From contig VWPU01014799.1 in the NCBI GenBank assembly GCA_013398955.1, positions 1 through 64,000 of the forward strand: 64,000 bases of DNA. Reading direction: 5' to 3'. The DNA comes from Callaeas wilsoni (lineage: Eukaryota > Chordata > Aves > Passeriformes > Callaeidae). The notes beneath the pieces are model-generated. The model made no database searches, was not told the origin of the DNA, and saw only the letters and a program-made list of their open reading frames with translations. The stretch's first letter is position 1. Each line of letters opens with the position of its first letter. A program made the position numbers and the translations under genes. Shown here piece by piece: positions 1 to 12,635 of the stretch.

Positions 1-90
1 GGCCGCGCTGAGGGAGAGGCGCTGCCGGCCCTCAGGGCGCGGAGCCACTCCGCCGTTCCCACTGCCCAGAGGCGACGGGAGGGCTCGTGG
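1..90. promoter_or_regulatory. Edge of a CpG island, probably the promoter of a leftward neighbour
   Basis: The first 80 or so bases are strongly GC- and CpG-rich (for example GGCCGCGCTG, GGGCGCGGAG) and drop quickly to ordinary composition. No ATG-initiated conserved protein is visible on either strand. By vertebrate synteny the gene left of DRAM1 is GNPTAB, transcribed away from DRAM1, so this could be its promoter or 5' UTR; that assignment is inference. Confidence 0.5.
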
Positions 91-761
91 ATATCACACA
101 GACACGGCCGAGCTGCGCGCCGAGGTTTAATTTAACCACTCTGTGCGTGTTATGGCACAGAAACGAAGTGCCGCGATGGGTTCGTGGAATGGGAATCGGC
201 AGGCTAGAGAGGGTTCCTGGTGGAGTTTTTCAAGAACAGCTCTTGAGGAAAAAACATAACAAGAAACTAGTTAGCGATCACTAGCTGACAGCACGCCCTG
301 GATTGTGCCATGACGTTCCGACAGCTACATAGGACGGACGCTCCTGGTATCGGCGCTGTCACGCATGGGCCAGGCAGAGGCAGCGCTGGTGGCCGGAGCA
401 GAATGATGGGGTGTCACAGGCCAAGCATAGTAGCACCTGTCTCTGTCGTCTTTTAAATATTTCTTAAAACTCCCTGCAGTGACTTTTCGGAGTAGCAAAC
501 ATCATCCTTGTGATCTTTTATTTCCTGTGTGAAGTAACAATGTAAACAGAACTTCGTCCCAGTATATTTACAGAGTTGTGGCGTGAGAGGACTACACCTG
601 GCTGTACTTTAAGAGTTATCCAAGAAGGCAGGGCTCTTTGGCACATCTGTCCCAAGCCACTGAGCCATTCTCCTATTTACTTTTTGGTGTCACAACATTT
701 CGTCTTTCTCCAGGGTGAGAGGGAAGCTAATGTCTTTACAAACAATTCGATGGGTGAAGGT
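91..761. other. Non-coding flank
   Basis: No conserved coding sequence, repeat or RNA gene is recognised. Confidence 0.6.
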
Positions 762-766
762 ATGGG
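762..766. repeat. Left target-site duplication of the LTR
   Basis: ATGGG directly before the LTR, matched by ATGGG at 1165-1169. A 5-bp duplication fits some retroviral integrases. ATGGG also occurs nearby by chance, so the assignment is moderate. Confidence 0.5.
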
Positions 767-1164
767 TGTTAATGCCTTTGAAATGGGTCTTAATGTCTCT
801 ACTAACTTCGGGCAGCAGGTTTGTTGTGGAGACCAGACAGCTTGGCCCCTGAAACAGAGAAGGGTCTGCACAAGCCTGAGTTTCTGAGCTATGGGGTAAA
901 ATAGTAGGTTCGAGGGGGGAATATGTGGTAGGCAGCTCGGGAAGGCCGTACCTTCCCTGTACCTCAGCCAGTGGGGACAGGAACAGGGCAACACGCAGCC
1001 GGGAGTTTAGGATAAAAGGAGGCTGCACCCTCCCAAACCTTAGGAGAGAAAACCCTGTGGGCATGTGCCCCGGTGGACTCTCTCCCTTCATTCGAATAAA
1101 GTTGCAGGACTCCTCTGTCTCCTTTTTGGACATAAACCTCTGGCTTTTGTGGATTTTCCTGACA
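767..1164 (+). mobile_element. Solo LTR of an avian endogenous retrovirus
   Basis: The element begins TGTTAATG and ends CCTGACA (TG...CA ends) and is bounded by the same five bases, ATGGG, at 762-766 and 1165-1169. Inside are an ATAAAAG TATA-like box (1012-1018) and AATAAA (1095-1100), spaced as in U3-R-U5 of an LTR, followed by about 60 bases of U5-like sequence. No internal gag, pol or env sequence is present, so this is a solo LTR left by recombination. The family is not identified. The left boundary is less certain because ATGGG also occurs at 750-754. Open frames of 100-147 codons within it are incidental. Confidence 0.7.
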
Positions 1165-1169
1165 ATGGG
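1165..1169. repeat. Right target-site duplication of the LTR
   Basis: ATGGG directly after the terminal CTGACA of the LTR. Confidence 0.5.
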
Positions 1170-2395
1170 CCATGGGACAGGATGGCGAATTCACCAGGGC
1201 TTACTTGCAGAGCCCCAGAGCCCACCTCACAGTGCTGTGTTCCTCCTCCTTATGGTGTGTTATCAGCCTGGTAATACTTATTTGGCCCTTCATGATAACC
1301 CAGCCCTCCAGTCTTCGTACACAGAAGACTCTAGCTAAACTTTTCTCTCTGGTTGTGCACAGCCAGCACTTTCTCCTTCGCCTGTTCTCACCAATGTGCC
1401 AAAGTACTACCCTAGGGGAATATAATCTTTACAGATTCCCTCGCCTGCCCCTCCGGCTCAAGCACTGTGCTATTATTATTAAACTATTATTACTCAGCTA
1501 TTATTACTGCCTAGCAGAGTCTCTTTACCACCGCCTACAGCACTGTGCCGGCAGTACCAGTGATGCCCTGGTATTCTGAGTCAGCAGACAGGCTTCCATT
1601 GAGAACTGAGGTACAGCACATATGCAGATTATGGGAAAAACCCCTATTTCTGGTCCAAAAAAATCTTTTTCTGGTCAACAATACAGCGTAAATGCAGAAA
1701 TGAAACTGAATGTGCTGAAAAGATGATGCTGAGAGACATATCACCAGTGCAAAACAGAAAACCAGTCAGGGGAAGCCGAATTGACGTCAAGACCTGGATT
1801 AATAATTAGAACAAAGTGTGAGATGATACATTTACACAGACCAATAAATACTTCCATATGACACCAATGTAATAAAACCGTTAAAATTCACATCATATTT
1901 AAATTATTTTATAAAATATCAGACAAAGCATACAAGCATACAAAGCACACACAGATATAAAAACGTGCTGAACAAATCATGATGACACTGTATCTGTCCT
2001 TTCTTGTAGAATACTTATATTCAAGGAATACATATTTAAACTGAAATAGGTGCATGAAAATGAACAACCAGATCCCTCCTTCTAAAAAGACACTAAAAGA
2101 TTTTGACTTGTTCACATCACAGAAATGACGATCAGAAACTTACTTAAACTAAATGCGATACTGTCACCAGGTTAAAACAAAACAAAGGAAAACACAAAAA
2201 AAAAAAAAAAAGGAGACAAAACCATGTTCTGGAATATATTTCAAATAGGAGTAGAAGGAATACCTATCAAGCCTTGAGAGACAGCCTAAGCAGCTTGTGA
2301 CAGGAAACAGGACTCTATACTCCAGATGTTCCCCTATATTCCATTTTGCCATGGACTCATACAATCTTCCAGTCTTCAGTCCATCAAAGGTTTAA
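1170..2395. other. Non-coding intergenic sequence
   Basis: Contains an imperfect TTA-rich stretch (1470-1509) and an A-run near 2197-2213. No gene is seen. Confidence 0.6.
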
Positions 2396-2786
2396 TTATT
2401 CCAGAGAAACGAGGTTGTTTGGTCTGGAGAAGAGGAGGCTCAGGAGGGACCTCACTGCTCTCTACAACCGTCTGAAAGGACGCTATAGTGAGTTGAGAGT
2501 TGGCCTCTTCTGCCACGTCTCATGTAAAAGGATGAGAGGAAATGGCCTCAAGTTGTGCCAGGGGATGTTTAGGTTAGGTATGAGGAAAAAAATGTCCCTG
2601 AATGACTGGTCAGGCACTGGAATAAGTTGCACAGGGAGGTGTTAGGGTCGCCATCTCTGGAAGTGTTCAAGAGGCGTCTGGATGTGGCACTCGGGGATGC
2701 ATTTTAGGGGTGATTATGGTGGGTTGATGGTTGGACTGGATGACCTTTAAGGTCTCTTCCAACCGTGATGATTCTGTGATTCTGTG
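2396..2786 (+). mobile_element. CR1 LINE 3' fragment (plus orientation)
   Basis: It contains the typical CR1 phrases GGTCTGGAGAAGAGGAGGCTC, CCTCACTGCTCTCTACAAC, a GGACTGGATGACCTTTAAGG block and the 3' terminal microsatellite ATTCTGTG twice (2771-2786). It is a 5'-truncated, mutated copy that covers the last codons of the reverse-transcriptase ORF and the 3' UTR. Several small differences and stops show it is inactive. Confidence 0.93.
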
Positions 2787-5700
2787 AAAGGCATGGAATA
2801 TGGATGAAAACAAGGCCACCCTCAGCTTGCTAATTAATGGCAATCTATTGAGGTAAACATAGCAGAGCAGGTTCAAATACCTTTCGAGACAATCTATCCA
2901 AGTTGCTGGGGTTATTTTATGTCTGTCACTAGAAATTATTTCCAGCCTCAAAACCAGAAACCAGATCAGGGGCTTTGTCTCTCTTTGCAGGTGTCTTTGC
3001 AGGCATGTGTCTGAAAGGAGCAGTGCTTAGGCCAAATCCTTCTGTCATCACATTTTATCTAATGCACTGCTTACACAGTTTTCCAGGTGAGAACTTTATA
3101 ATTGTATCCAGGAATGGGATACTTTACTTTTTCCATTTCTTCCAGTCACTGGAGATGCAAATGAACCCAGATTCTGCTAGGAGCAATAAATTCCACTAGA
3201 TGTCAGGATATGTAAAAATTAGGTGCTGTCATTATAATCAAACATATACTTAAGAGCCTTGCCAAGTCATTATCCATGTAAACCATTGAGCTCTTGGGAT
3301 AATCTACTTGACTGTTCTTGTATTTATATTAACTCAAAGGTGCACGTAGCAGCACTCAACACAAAGGCATGCCTCCTGTGGATTATGATGTAATCTAAAT
3401 AAGCAGTCAAATACTTATAAATACACTTTATCTTGATCCTGATTTTCTGCAAGTTGCCTTCACCAACATTTTTTCTCTTTTAGCTCTTAGCAAACTCTGA
3501 ATTTTTGATGTTTTTCTTACTACAGCTAGACCTTTCTAAGAGGGGGTAGAAGCTACTTTGAAAAGGAAAGAATACCTACTTTCTTTCAATAGAAATGGCA
3601 ATTCTATAATGCTCAAAATCTTGAGAAAGGCAGAACTCCTTACTGGACTTGGTAAACTTGTCCAATAGTAGCTCTTTCCAGGTCTTTTGCATTCTAATTT
3701 GCTGAGAAAGGAGAACAGTAAGAGCTAAATATCTGAGGCACAGTGTAATTATCTTTGGTTGAGGCAGAAGACCAGAAATAATCAACTGAGCATCTCAAGC
3801 TTCTCAGTTAGCCAAGAACATTATTCACTGCACATTCCATGAATCTTGTTCTAAAGAAAAGAGAATTAACATCAATATAAGTTTCCTGTGTTTGTCTCTG
3901 TATGATCTCTTTCATAAACATGAATTAATCTTGTAGCACTTCTGTGAGGCAAAAATTACTGACCACAAAGGTAAAGACAAAAATCGGGAAGTTTGATGCC
4001 TGTTCCACTTTAAGACTGGATTTTCACAATACAGGAGATAACTCGTAGTACTCTGAAGGCTCAGCAGTTCACTCAGGGATTTTGGTTTCCTTTATGAGTG
4101 CTCTGAACTTCTGAGCATTCAGAGATGTCTCAAGTGAGGCAAGTAAAAGTTCAGGATAGAGGGGTAGTGACTTGCCTGTGGAGAGTTTGTTTGAAGTAGC
4201 TTGGCTGTCATCAGAGGAAAGTTTTGCAGCAGAGACAGAGGCCAATTTATATTTGCTTATTGTATTTATGCAGCCATCATTTGTATTCCTGCACTATTTA
4301 TTAGATAGATCTACAATAGATCTACGAAGAGCATTTTCTAAATCCTAGAAGTTCTTCTACACATCTGTGAACAGGTTTGCCCCATGTGCTGAAGAATGGA
4401 GAGGAGAAAAAAGCAGCCAATTATTTCACCACTCACTCTTGTCATGCACATGCTCAGAAATATTAAAGTTCTCAAAAGCTCACACAAAAGACAACTGCCT
4501 AAAAGTCTGTTCCATTATTACCTTTGCGTGTTTGTTCTGAGGAGTCTTTATTCAGTAACATTTAAGGAAAAAAAAGGTAATAAAAGCAGTTTTATTAATG
4601 TAAGCATTATATCCAGAAGTCCTAATTTTTCTTTTGTTGTCAGTAACTACCATTGAAATTACATCTCATCATCGTGCATGAGTGGCGCATGTGTGTATGC
4701 AGGGGAGCTTTGTCCTGTTTAGCAGAAGATAAGTACCAGTGAAGGCTTGCTAGTGTGGATATCAGGGCAGGTTACCTGAGCTCTTGGGATGAAGCACAGA
4801 GTTGATGATCCACACTGAAAACTGTGTTGCCAGATTTTCACAACCCACGCGATCTGCAGCAGCTGGGTTAAAATTAGTGTGACATTTTGGCAGCTGCAAC
4901 CTACAGCCCATCTCTACAGCTCTGGCCCATTTCTCTCCTGCCAAAGCCCTCCAAAGATTTCTTCTCTGCTACACTTTCATGTTCATTTACTATATTAACA
5001 TAGTCTTAACGACCAGCTCCTCTAAGCATTTAAGTATTTTCTGTGCACCTAGGAGACAACAGAGGACTTTGTAGAGAGGTAGGCCCTAAAGAGTAATCAA
5101 AACAAGTTGGTGTGCTTGTCAGTACTTTGAAAAGCTTTCCTTTCTATGGAAAGGAATTGGGAGACAATAGTGCCTTCTCGGACTTCTCTCCCTGCCACTC
5201 CACCCCCCAAAAGCTAAAATATCTATGCTTCTGAAATTTAAAGCAGTTGCCTTAGGCATACTGGAATTAATAGCTTGGTATGGCACTGTGAATTTGGTAG
5301 TACCACTATCCATCAAATACAATAATTAAATCACATTAGTCACTCAGAAGATAAAAGAGTAAAAGACAGTGACTGAGCAGTGTTCTATGCTTCAACACAT
5401 AACCTCATTTTGACTCACCATTTATAGAGCTCTCAGACTTTGGCGAGACTCAATCCTACTGACATTACCTCTAAAATAGAGATTGAATATAGGTGATTGG
5501 TTTCTGAGACACATGGTTAGACCTTGCTGCGGTGTCTTGTAATGGATTATCTCTTAATCAGTCTGCAGTAATTTTAGCCTCATGAGCAAATGCATTCTAA
5601 TTATATGCAGCTAGAGGTTTCACTTAGTACTGCAGCAAAAATGGAGATTTTTAAATCATGCTCAGTATTTCAGTACTTTTGAAAACCCTCAGATGTTCAG

Positions 5701-7207
5701 CTCCCAACCCTCTGGACAGGTATGCAAGAGACGTTTATGAGTTTTTGCTTGAAAATTTTGTTCTTTTTTTTTTTTTTTTGCTTCATACCCATTTCTCTAC
5801 TTAAAAAAGAAAAATCTCTGAAACATCAGTCAGTTCCTACCCTTTCCACTTCTTTTTTATTTGTGCGGATACTGGGAAGGACATTTACAATAATCGGAAG
5901 AGCACGGCTGGTAAAAATGAGGTATAACTAGAGAGAAAACAGTAGTATCTTAGATGAAAAAGCAGTGCCTAGAGAGCAAAGGACTGGAACAATGCCATTT
6001 GAAAAATCTCTGAAAGTGAGCATCTAGATGAATCTGAGGCAGCATGTGCACCTGGCAGCAAAAGCAGATTTTCTAAGCATAATATTCGCCAACATTTTAC
6101 TCTGAAAGATCTGTTATTTCCTGCACACTTCGGGCTAAAATAATAAATGCTTGCAGAAAGCCAGAAGAAACCTTTTGAAACTCTGCAAAATCTGGCATTT
6201 GCTCTTGGTTTTGGTTGGTTTGGGGCTTTTGTTGTTTTTATTGGGGTATTGAGTTTTTTGTTCTTCGTTTTCTTTATAGCAAGCCCTTGCTTTTTAAAGA
6301 GATATGCTCTCAGCAATGGTAAATGAACATTTAAATAGGCTGTGGCCTTCAAACCAAATAATATCTGTATGTCTGTTTCCAAAGTCGCTAATGAAGTGGA
6401 TGAAAGATCCTGGAAAATCTCCCAAGGCCGTGATTTAATATATTTAATGTATATTAGGAAATATATGAATGTAGCCTTATTTTCTAAATATTAAATTTCA
6501 TCATTCTTTTTGAAAATATACTGTTAGAGCTCATTATCCTTGATATTTAATTATCATTTTAACTAGAGCAGAATGCAATAGGGTAGGATAGAATTCCTCA
6601 CAGTAGTCTAGTTCTATGAAATGCTGGATTATTCTAAAGCATAAAAAGATATTATTTTTTACTTTAACACTAGAAACACAGAGCCTTTAGTGCACTGATG
6701 GCATTGTTACATCATAGTGATGGAATTTATGTTTCTTTTGTTAATCCTGCCAGGTTGCAATGGCACGGAGAACAGACTGTATAGATTTGATGGTTGGAAT
6801 GGGCAGGATAGTCTTTTAAATTCACTCAGCAGCATGCAGCAGAAAATAATGGAGGTGCTTTCAGTGATGAACAGTGGTCAGTAGGATTTTGTGGCTGTAT
6901 CAAGTAATATGTACCTTTTACATCGCAGCAGTGAGATGGAGACTCAGGACATTAGAAGAGCACCTAATTTTGCTTAGTCCGCTCTCAGTCATTTGATATG
7001 GATCACAGTATCAGACAGGATTAAATAGTTTAAGAACCTCTGTAGGATGAACAATTTCCTTTGATGGTTGAAAATATACTTTTGATGTTTAAAAATGCTT
7101 AAGAGACTACATAGAGAGCAGAGTGGGAATAATTACTACAATATCTTTTTGGAAAGCCACATTAACTGTTGCTCTTCATATCTATTTTATTTCAGAACAT
7201 AGAGATG
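2787..7207. other. Non-coding intergenic sequence
   Basis: AT-rich, without conserved coding sequence. Minus-strand open stretches, the longest 137 codons at 5969-6382, show no recognisable domain. Two short exact repeats with other parts of the window are noted under findings. Confidence 0.6.
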
Positions 7208-7262
7208 TAGAATCATTTAGGCAGGAAAATACCTCTAAGACCATCGAGTCCAGCCGTTAACT
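7208..7262 (-). mobile_element. CR1 LINE 3'-end fragment (minus orientation)
   Basis: TAGAATCATTTAGGCAGGAA followed by ATACCTCTAAGACCATCGAG and TCCAGCCGTTAA is the reverse complement of a CR1 3' UTR end. Only about 55 bases are recognisable; what follows to about 7440 could be older CR1 or unrelated sequence. Confidence 0.8.
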
Positions 7263-9879
7263 GCTGCTTATGAGTGTGAAGGATCTGAACAATGCCATTT
7301 GAAAAGACACAGCTATAGTTCATGGTCTTTCCTCTGGGACTCCCGAGTTGCACCAGCTGTTCCTCAATCCGAAGTTTCTCAACCAAATAAGAAACAGTGA
7401 TGCCCCCACAGGTTACCACAGTGCTCATTGCCAGCTACAAAGCTGAGCATTTGCTTATGCCTCATGATACTGCTTTCACTGCATTTTTACTGACCAAGAA
7501 CAATTCTTCTGCCTTTATTCCGTGTTATTTGTGGTCATAAGGGATTAGCTATGCAGCATGAAACTTTGATTTAAAAGAACTATGAAGGACATGGACAGAG
7601 GCCAAGAAAGGATGGAAAGAACAGTTTGTTAAAACTGAAAAGACAAAATTGGACACAACATTTAGGTTTTGTAAAACTGCATTTTACTAGGTACGTATGT
7701 TTGTTACGTATGTATCAGATGGAATCAAGCAGTTTCAAGATAAAGAGATTTCCCAATATTACCCTGAAGCACACGTAGCAGCTCTCTCTGGCCCTGTTAG
7801 ACCTTGGTATCAGCTGTGGCCAGACACACAACAAGGAAGCTCATGAAAGAAGCAAACAGTAATTCAGCCAGCAATGTGCAAGCATGGTATACAGGAAGAA
7901 ATAATTGAGTGCCCTATATTTAGCAATACGATGTGGTAAAGGTAAACAAACCAACACCCATAAATTGTGCTGGCAAACCTAGATTAACACATGGAAATAG
8001 AATCTGATTTTTCAACAGTGAGTACTCCTCATTTTCAGGAGGTTTTGTGTTGGATATAGCCACATCATTAGCCACTTCTGATGTTGAGAAAAAAGATATT
8101 TTTGATAGCTTTTCCTAAGATTGATCAAATTCTCTCTGTTTAGAGTCTGATTCCTTTAATCCTTTTGCATTCTAATTTGACTCGGGTCATGAATTTCATT
8201 ACTGTCTCTTAATCTTGAGCAAGCAACTTACTGTCAGCTACTGTGTACCACTAAGAAAACTGCAAAGGTATTTCTTTCAGATGGCAAGGCCACATAAAAA
8301 TCTCCCATTTCACTTTGAATGATTTCCTTTCACTAAAAATGTGCTTCTACAAAAATGTACTGCCAAAATTATCAAAATGCCAGAGCCAAATTCTCCCACT
8401 AAACGCTTCAGCATGTTCACTACCTCATTTAGAATGAAGGACAACAAAGCCACTGAAGAATGGTTCATCTGCAGCTAAACAGTCTCTCTCTTGCCCTTTA
8501 GAGCCTATGTTGGCCTACAGCCCATGCATTCTGGAAACAAAGATTTCTCCCAATAAACATTTTATTTGAAAAAACATCACCCAAAAAGTAACTGAAAATA
8601 GAGAATGGAGTATTAAAAATTACATTGTGAGAGCTAATCTCCTCTAGATATTCTGGAATAAACCTTTTCATACCTCATCATTATTGCAAGATATTAATCT
8701 GTCCTGCACCAGAGTAAGCTTCTATTCTTTTTTTCTTTTTTTTTTTGAGAGATGAAATTACACAATTTCAACCCAGTATTTACCTCTCTTTGTTCTTAAG
8801 GGACCTGTCAGTTTTTGACTTGTGCAATCTTTTTGACAGCTGAGATATCTTTTATCTGCATTTTGGTTAGATGTTTAGTTAGATATCTAGCTAGCTGCAG
8901 AGGGGACCCAAAACAAATGGAACAAAATTAACCATCTTTTAAACAGTAACACCTGAAAACTGCTTTATAACTAAATCACATAACCTTTTAGAAATATTAG
9001 CATCGTGCCATGAATGCCTCACTGCCTAAAACTCCACAGATGTTGTGTGTTGTTACTATTGCTATTCCAAACTTCATGTCAGAAGTGAGAACTGTTTACA
9101 CATACTTCTGTTACTGAGAGAAGGGTACAGATACTGGCACGTGACCAAAGAGGAAGGGAAGAGATACCACAAACCAGCTTGAACTCTTCACACAGTGATC
9201 TGAAGAAGCTACAGGTAGCCTATTTCATTCCTTCTGTAAATGTATTTCTGCCGCAACCTGTGTTAATAAACCAGATAATAACCAGTTGTTAAGAAAAAAA
9301 TTAAGGCATTACATTCACAGATTAAGGCTGGTTTTTTTCCTAGTGCTTGTGCGTAGCAAAAGATCTCAAGAAGTAACTGAACTGCATCTCTCTTCTCTTG
9401 TTCCAAACTTTCATTGCTTACCATTTTCTTATCTCACTTGTTCTTCCGTCTTTCAGCAAGTTCTTTACCAAATCAGGGAAGTAAATACTACTGTAACTAT
9501 TCTGCATAGGTTCAATGTAAACACCATGCAGAGATATTAAAACCCAATATGTTTGGGGAAAGGAAGTCTTCTAACTAGGTCTTTCATGTTACAGGTAATT
9601 TCATAATGAATGAGTTTGGAAAATACACATGTGATAAAGAACACTCATATATAATAAATATAAAATCCATGGAAAACAGATTTTGAGTAAAACAAGAGAA
9701 AAGAGGGGATACAAGCACCAGCAGCACAGGCTGTATTAGGTCTCTTCCATCATTATTTCCTTACCTTCATATGTTTTCAAGTCACTGATGTAGATGTGTT
9801 ATTATTTGCACATCTTGACATTTTTTTCCCTAATAATTCTAATTTGAAGTAGTCTGATCATTTTGTTAACTTGCAAAAT
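7263..9879. other. Non-coding intergenic sequence
   Basis: No gene or clear transposon is seen. Confidence 0.6.
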
Positions 9880-10550
9880 CATAGAATCATAGATGGGTTT
9901 GGTTCAGAAAGGACCATAAAGACGTCCTAGTTTCAACGCCACTGCCACGGGCAGGGACATCTTCCATTAGACAAGATTGCTCAAAGCCCCATCTAGCCTG
10001 GCCTTGAACACTGCCAGGGACGGGCCATCCACAGCTTCTCTGGCCAACTGTCCTGGTGTCTCACACCCTCAGAACAGAGAATTCCTTCCTAATACGTGAT
10101 CTAAACCTACTCTCTTTCTGTTTAAAACCATTTCCCCTTGTGCTGTCACTACAGATCTTGGTAAAAAGTCTCTAGCTGTCCTTCTTCTAAGCCCCATTTA
10201 AAAAATGAAAAGATGCAATGTGTTATCCCTGGAGCCTTCTCTCCTCCAGACTGAACAACCTCAGTTTTCTCGGCCTTTCTTCAACAAGAAAGGTGCTCCA
10301 TCCCTCTGATCATTTCTGTGGTCCTCCTCTGGACCCACTGTGACAGGTTCGTGTCTTTCTCGTGCAGGGGACTCCAGAGCTGGATGCAGTGTTCCAGATG
10401 GGGTCTCACCAGAGCAGAGCAGGGGGGCGGAATCACCTCCCTCAACCTTCTGGTCGTGCTTCTGTTGATGCAGCCCAGGATACACCTGGTTTTCTGGACT
10501 GCAAGCGCACAGTGCTAGCTCATATCTAATTTTTCATCTACAAAAACCCA
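9880..10550 (-). mobile_element. CR1 LINE fragment (minus orientation)
   Basis: It starts with CATAGAATCATAGATGG, the reverse complement of the CR1 terminal repeat. It continues through GGACCATAAAGACGTCCTAG, CTGGCCTTGAACACTGCCAG, a CTCCAGACTGAACAACCTC block and TGCAAGCGCACAGTGCTAGC with the following TTTTTCATCTAC. Length is about 670 bases. It is 5'-truncated with multiple substitutions and a deletion-scarred RT C-terminus. Confidence 0.93.
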
Positions 10551-12109
10551 TGGAGCTATATTAAAATCCATAGTTATTTTATATTTTTATACTGCTAGGG
10601 TTTTAATATAATTTATTGAAAGCAAAATAAATTAAAATACATAGACCTTCTTTGAAATATCACACTAGTGTTCTCAAGCTCAGTAAATAAAACAACTCCT
10701 CCCAAGTTTGTGAGTAACCTGTATTTGTTACTCCATGCAGCTTCTAATGATCTTTAAAGAACATGCTTCTGATAAAAACCAATGAAAAATCACCACTTAA
10801 ATTATATGCTGTTACCGACTCCCTTCTACAATAAAATTATAAAGAAAATGAAACATCACATGAGCTGCAATAAATGTTTACATAGCAACAAAGAGCCAGT
10901 GATAGTGATCACCAAACAATCAGTTGCCACCTGCTTGAGCCAAACACGTGTCTTTTTCTTTCATTCCAAATAGTGTTCAGGCACTTCAAAAAGTCATGTG
11001 AATAATTTAAATACTCAACTCACACTTGAGAGTAATTTATTTACTACTTACAAAACTAAAGGTAGTACAAGGAACTTGCAGAACTGTGGGTGGAACATTT
11101 TTCCAACAACGTGACTTAAATGCTGATGCAGTAAAATAAAGTGAATTCCATCCTCTTTCTGCAAGGGACCGAACCAGAATACTAAATTACTGACACACAA
11201 AAAAGTAGAATTCTACTTCAACAAATATAATGAAAATCAATATGTTTCTGCAGTTCGTTTATTTACCAAAGAGAGTAGATTTAGTTCTTGTATAGTATTT
11301 CTTTAATTTTCTGCTTTAAGGGGAAAAAAACCCAAGATACCTGATATTGACGCATAATTAAACAGAAATTTTTAAAACAGCATATTAAGACAGCTCAAAT
11401 ATTAGTTCCCTTCCATTATTTTTGCACCTGTAACGTAAAGGGAAATAAACCCGTTCTTCCAGTTAGAAATTTCTGTCACTCAAAATTACTAGAAGACAGA
11501 TTAGCTGTGGAAATACGACGTACGAATTTGTGGCATGGTGTGAACTATTACGCTCAATTTATATGTTAAGAACATGAGCAATTTGCTACTGCCAAGAAGA
11601 AGGTTGTAGAGTACCTCCAGTTTTAGTGGTAGAATAGTTTGTTTTATTACTTTTCTGTACTTGCGTTAAGATATACTGTCCCTAGTCCTTTTATTTCATT
11701 TCTATCTCCCTTCCTAACACTTTCAAAGGCATGCCAAGTACTCACCTTATGTGCATCCACCACAGGGAATGTGCTCCGATGGCGAGGCTCAGTACATTCT
11801 GGAGGAGAGAGGCAGAGTATGCACATACGTGTCTCTGTAGCAGAATCGTGACCTTGAGTTTAGATGTTGGTTTGGAAGGCAGATAACTGCAAACAATCAA
11901 AGGAAACAGAACCGCCCTTGACAGATTGTCCATGGCTTCAGGTTAAACGAAAGCGAAAATGCTGAATGCAGCATGAATTTGAATTAAACAATGGTTTCCC
12001 TCTAAGCATATAAAAAAGTGAATCTCAAGCAAGATTTGCAAATCAAGGCTACATTATGTGCTTGAAACGAAAGTCCAAGCAGGATGAGGTGTGTGCAGGA
12101 CTCCGTAAC
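10551..12109. other. Non-coding sequence upstream of the DRAM1 CpG island
   Basis: AT-rich sequence without a recognised gene or repeat. It may contain distal regulatory elements but none can be named. Confidence 0.55.
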
Positions 12110-12424
12110 GGGACCTCCACAGTTTCTGGCCCGGTTTCCGTGCCCCTACGGCCGCCCCACGCTCACACTGGGCCCGTTTTTAGCCCTTTTAAAAACAACC
12201 GTGAAGGCACAAGCCCGCAGACCCCCGGCGAGCGCTCCCCGGCAGCATGTCACCGCCCGCCTCCCTGCCCCGACGGGGCGTGTGCGGCCCGGAGAGCCGG
12301 CAGCGACAGGGACACGGGCTGCGGGGAGACTTGCTGCAGTCAGAAACTCTCCCAAGCGCTTCAGGTGCCGGCAGCGGTGAAAGGCGAAAGGGCCCACGGC
12401 CGTCCCTGGCTCTCCGCCGCCGTC

Positions 12425-12434
12425 GGGGGCGGGG
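12425..12434 (+). promoter_or_regulatory. GC box (Sp/KLF-type site)
   Basis: GGGGGCGGGG matches the Sp1/KLF consensus and lies about 200 bases upstream of the DRAM1 start codon inside the CpG island. Binding is inferred from the consensus only. Confidence 0.5.
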
Positions 12435-12635
12435 AGCGCAGAGAAGAACCGAAAGCGAAGCGAAGTCAGCGCCCGGCGGGGCATCCCCGGGGCTGCGGGC
12501 GGCGCAGCGCCGCTGCCCGGCGCAGAGAGACGCGTGGGTGAGCGCGGATGCGCCCCGCGGCTCCCCGGTCCCGGGCCGTGTCTCCAGGGCGCTGCCGCTC
12601 AGCTGCCGACGCCGCGGGCAGGGCAGCCGCCGGCG

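Noticed and set aside
1..300. GNPTAB first exon
   Set aside because: Synteny predicts the gene nearby, but no conserved N-terminal coding sequence appears on the minus strand; only a CpG-island edge is supported.
690..1338. Open frames of 103-147 codons on both strands
   Set aside because: They overlap the solo LTR, mutually overlap and resemble no protein.
5969..6382. 137-codon minus-strand open frame
   Set aside because: Lys/Asn-rich low-complexity middle, no domain, no splice or promoter context; consistent with chance in AT-rich DNA.
12008..12014. TATAAAA about 630 bases upstream of the DRAM1 ATG
   Set aside because: It lies outside the CpG island in AT-rich sequence; a TATA-less GC-rich promoter is the better model.
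12207..12252. Possible p53 response element (GCACAAGCCC-type half site at 12207-12216 and a weaker CATG half site at 12243-12252)
   Set aside because: Each half has one or two mismatches and the gap is 26 bases, beyond the usual 0-13. DRAM1 is a known p53 target in mammals, but this site is not good enough to call.
12534..12635. A 34-residue N-terminal extension of DRAM1 in frame
   Set aside because: The codon at 12534 is GTG, there is no in-frame ATG before 12636, and the family begins with ML-C at 12636.
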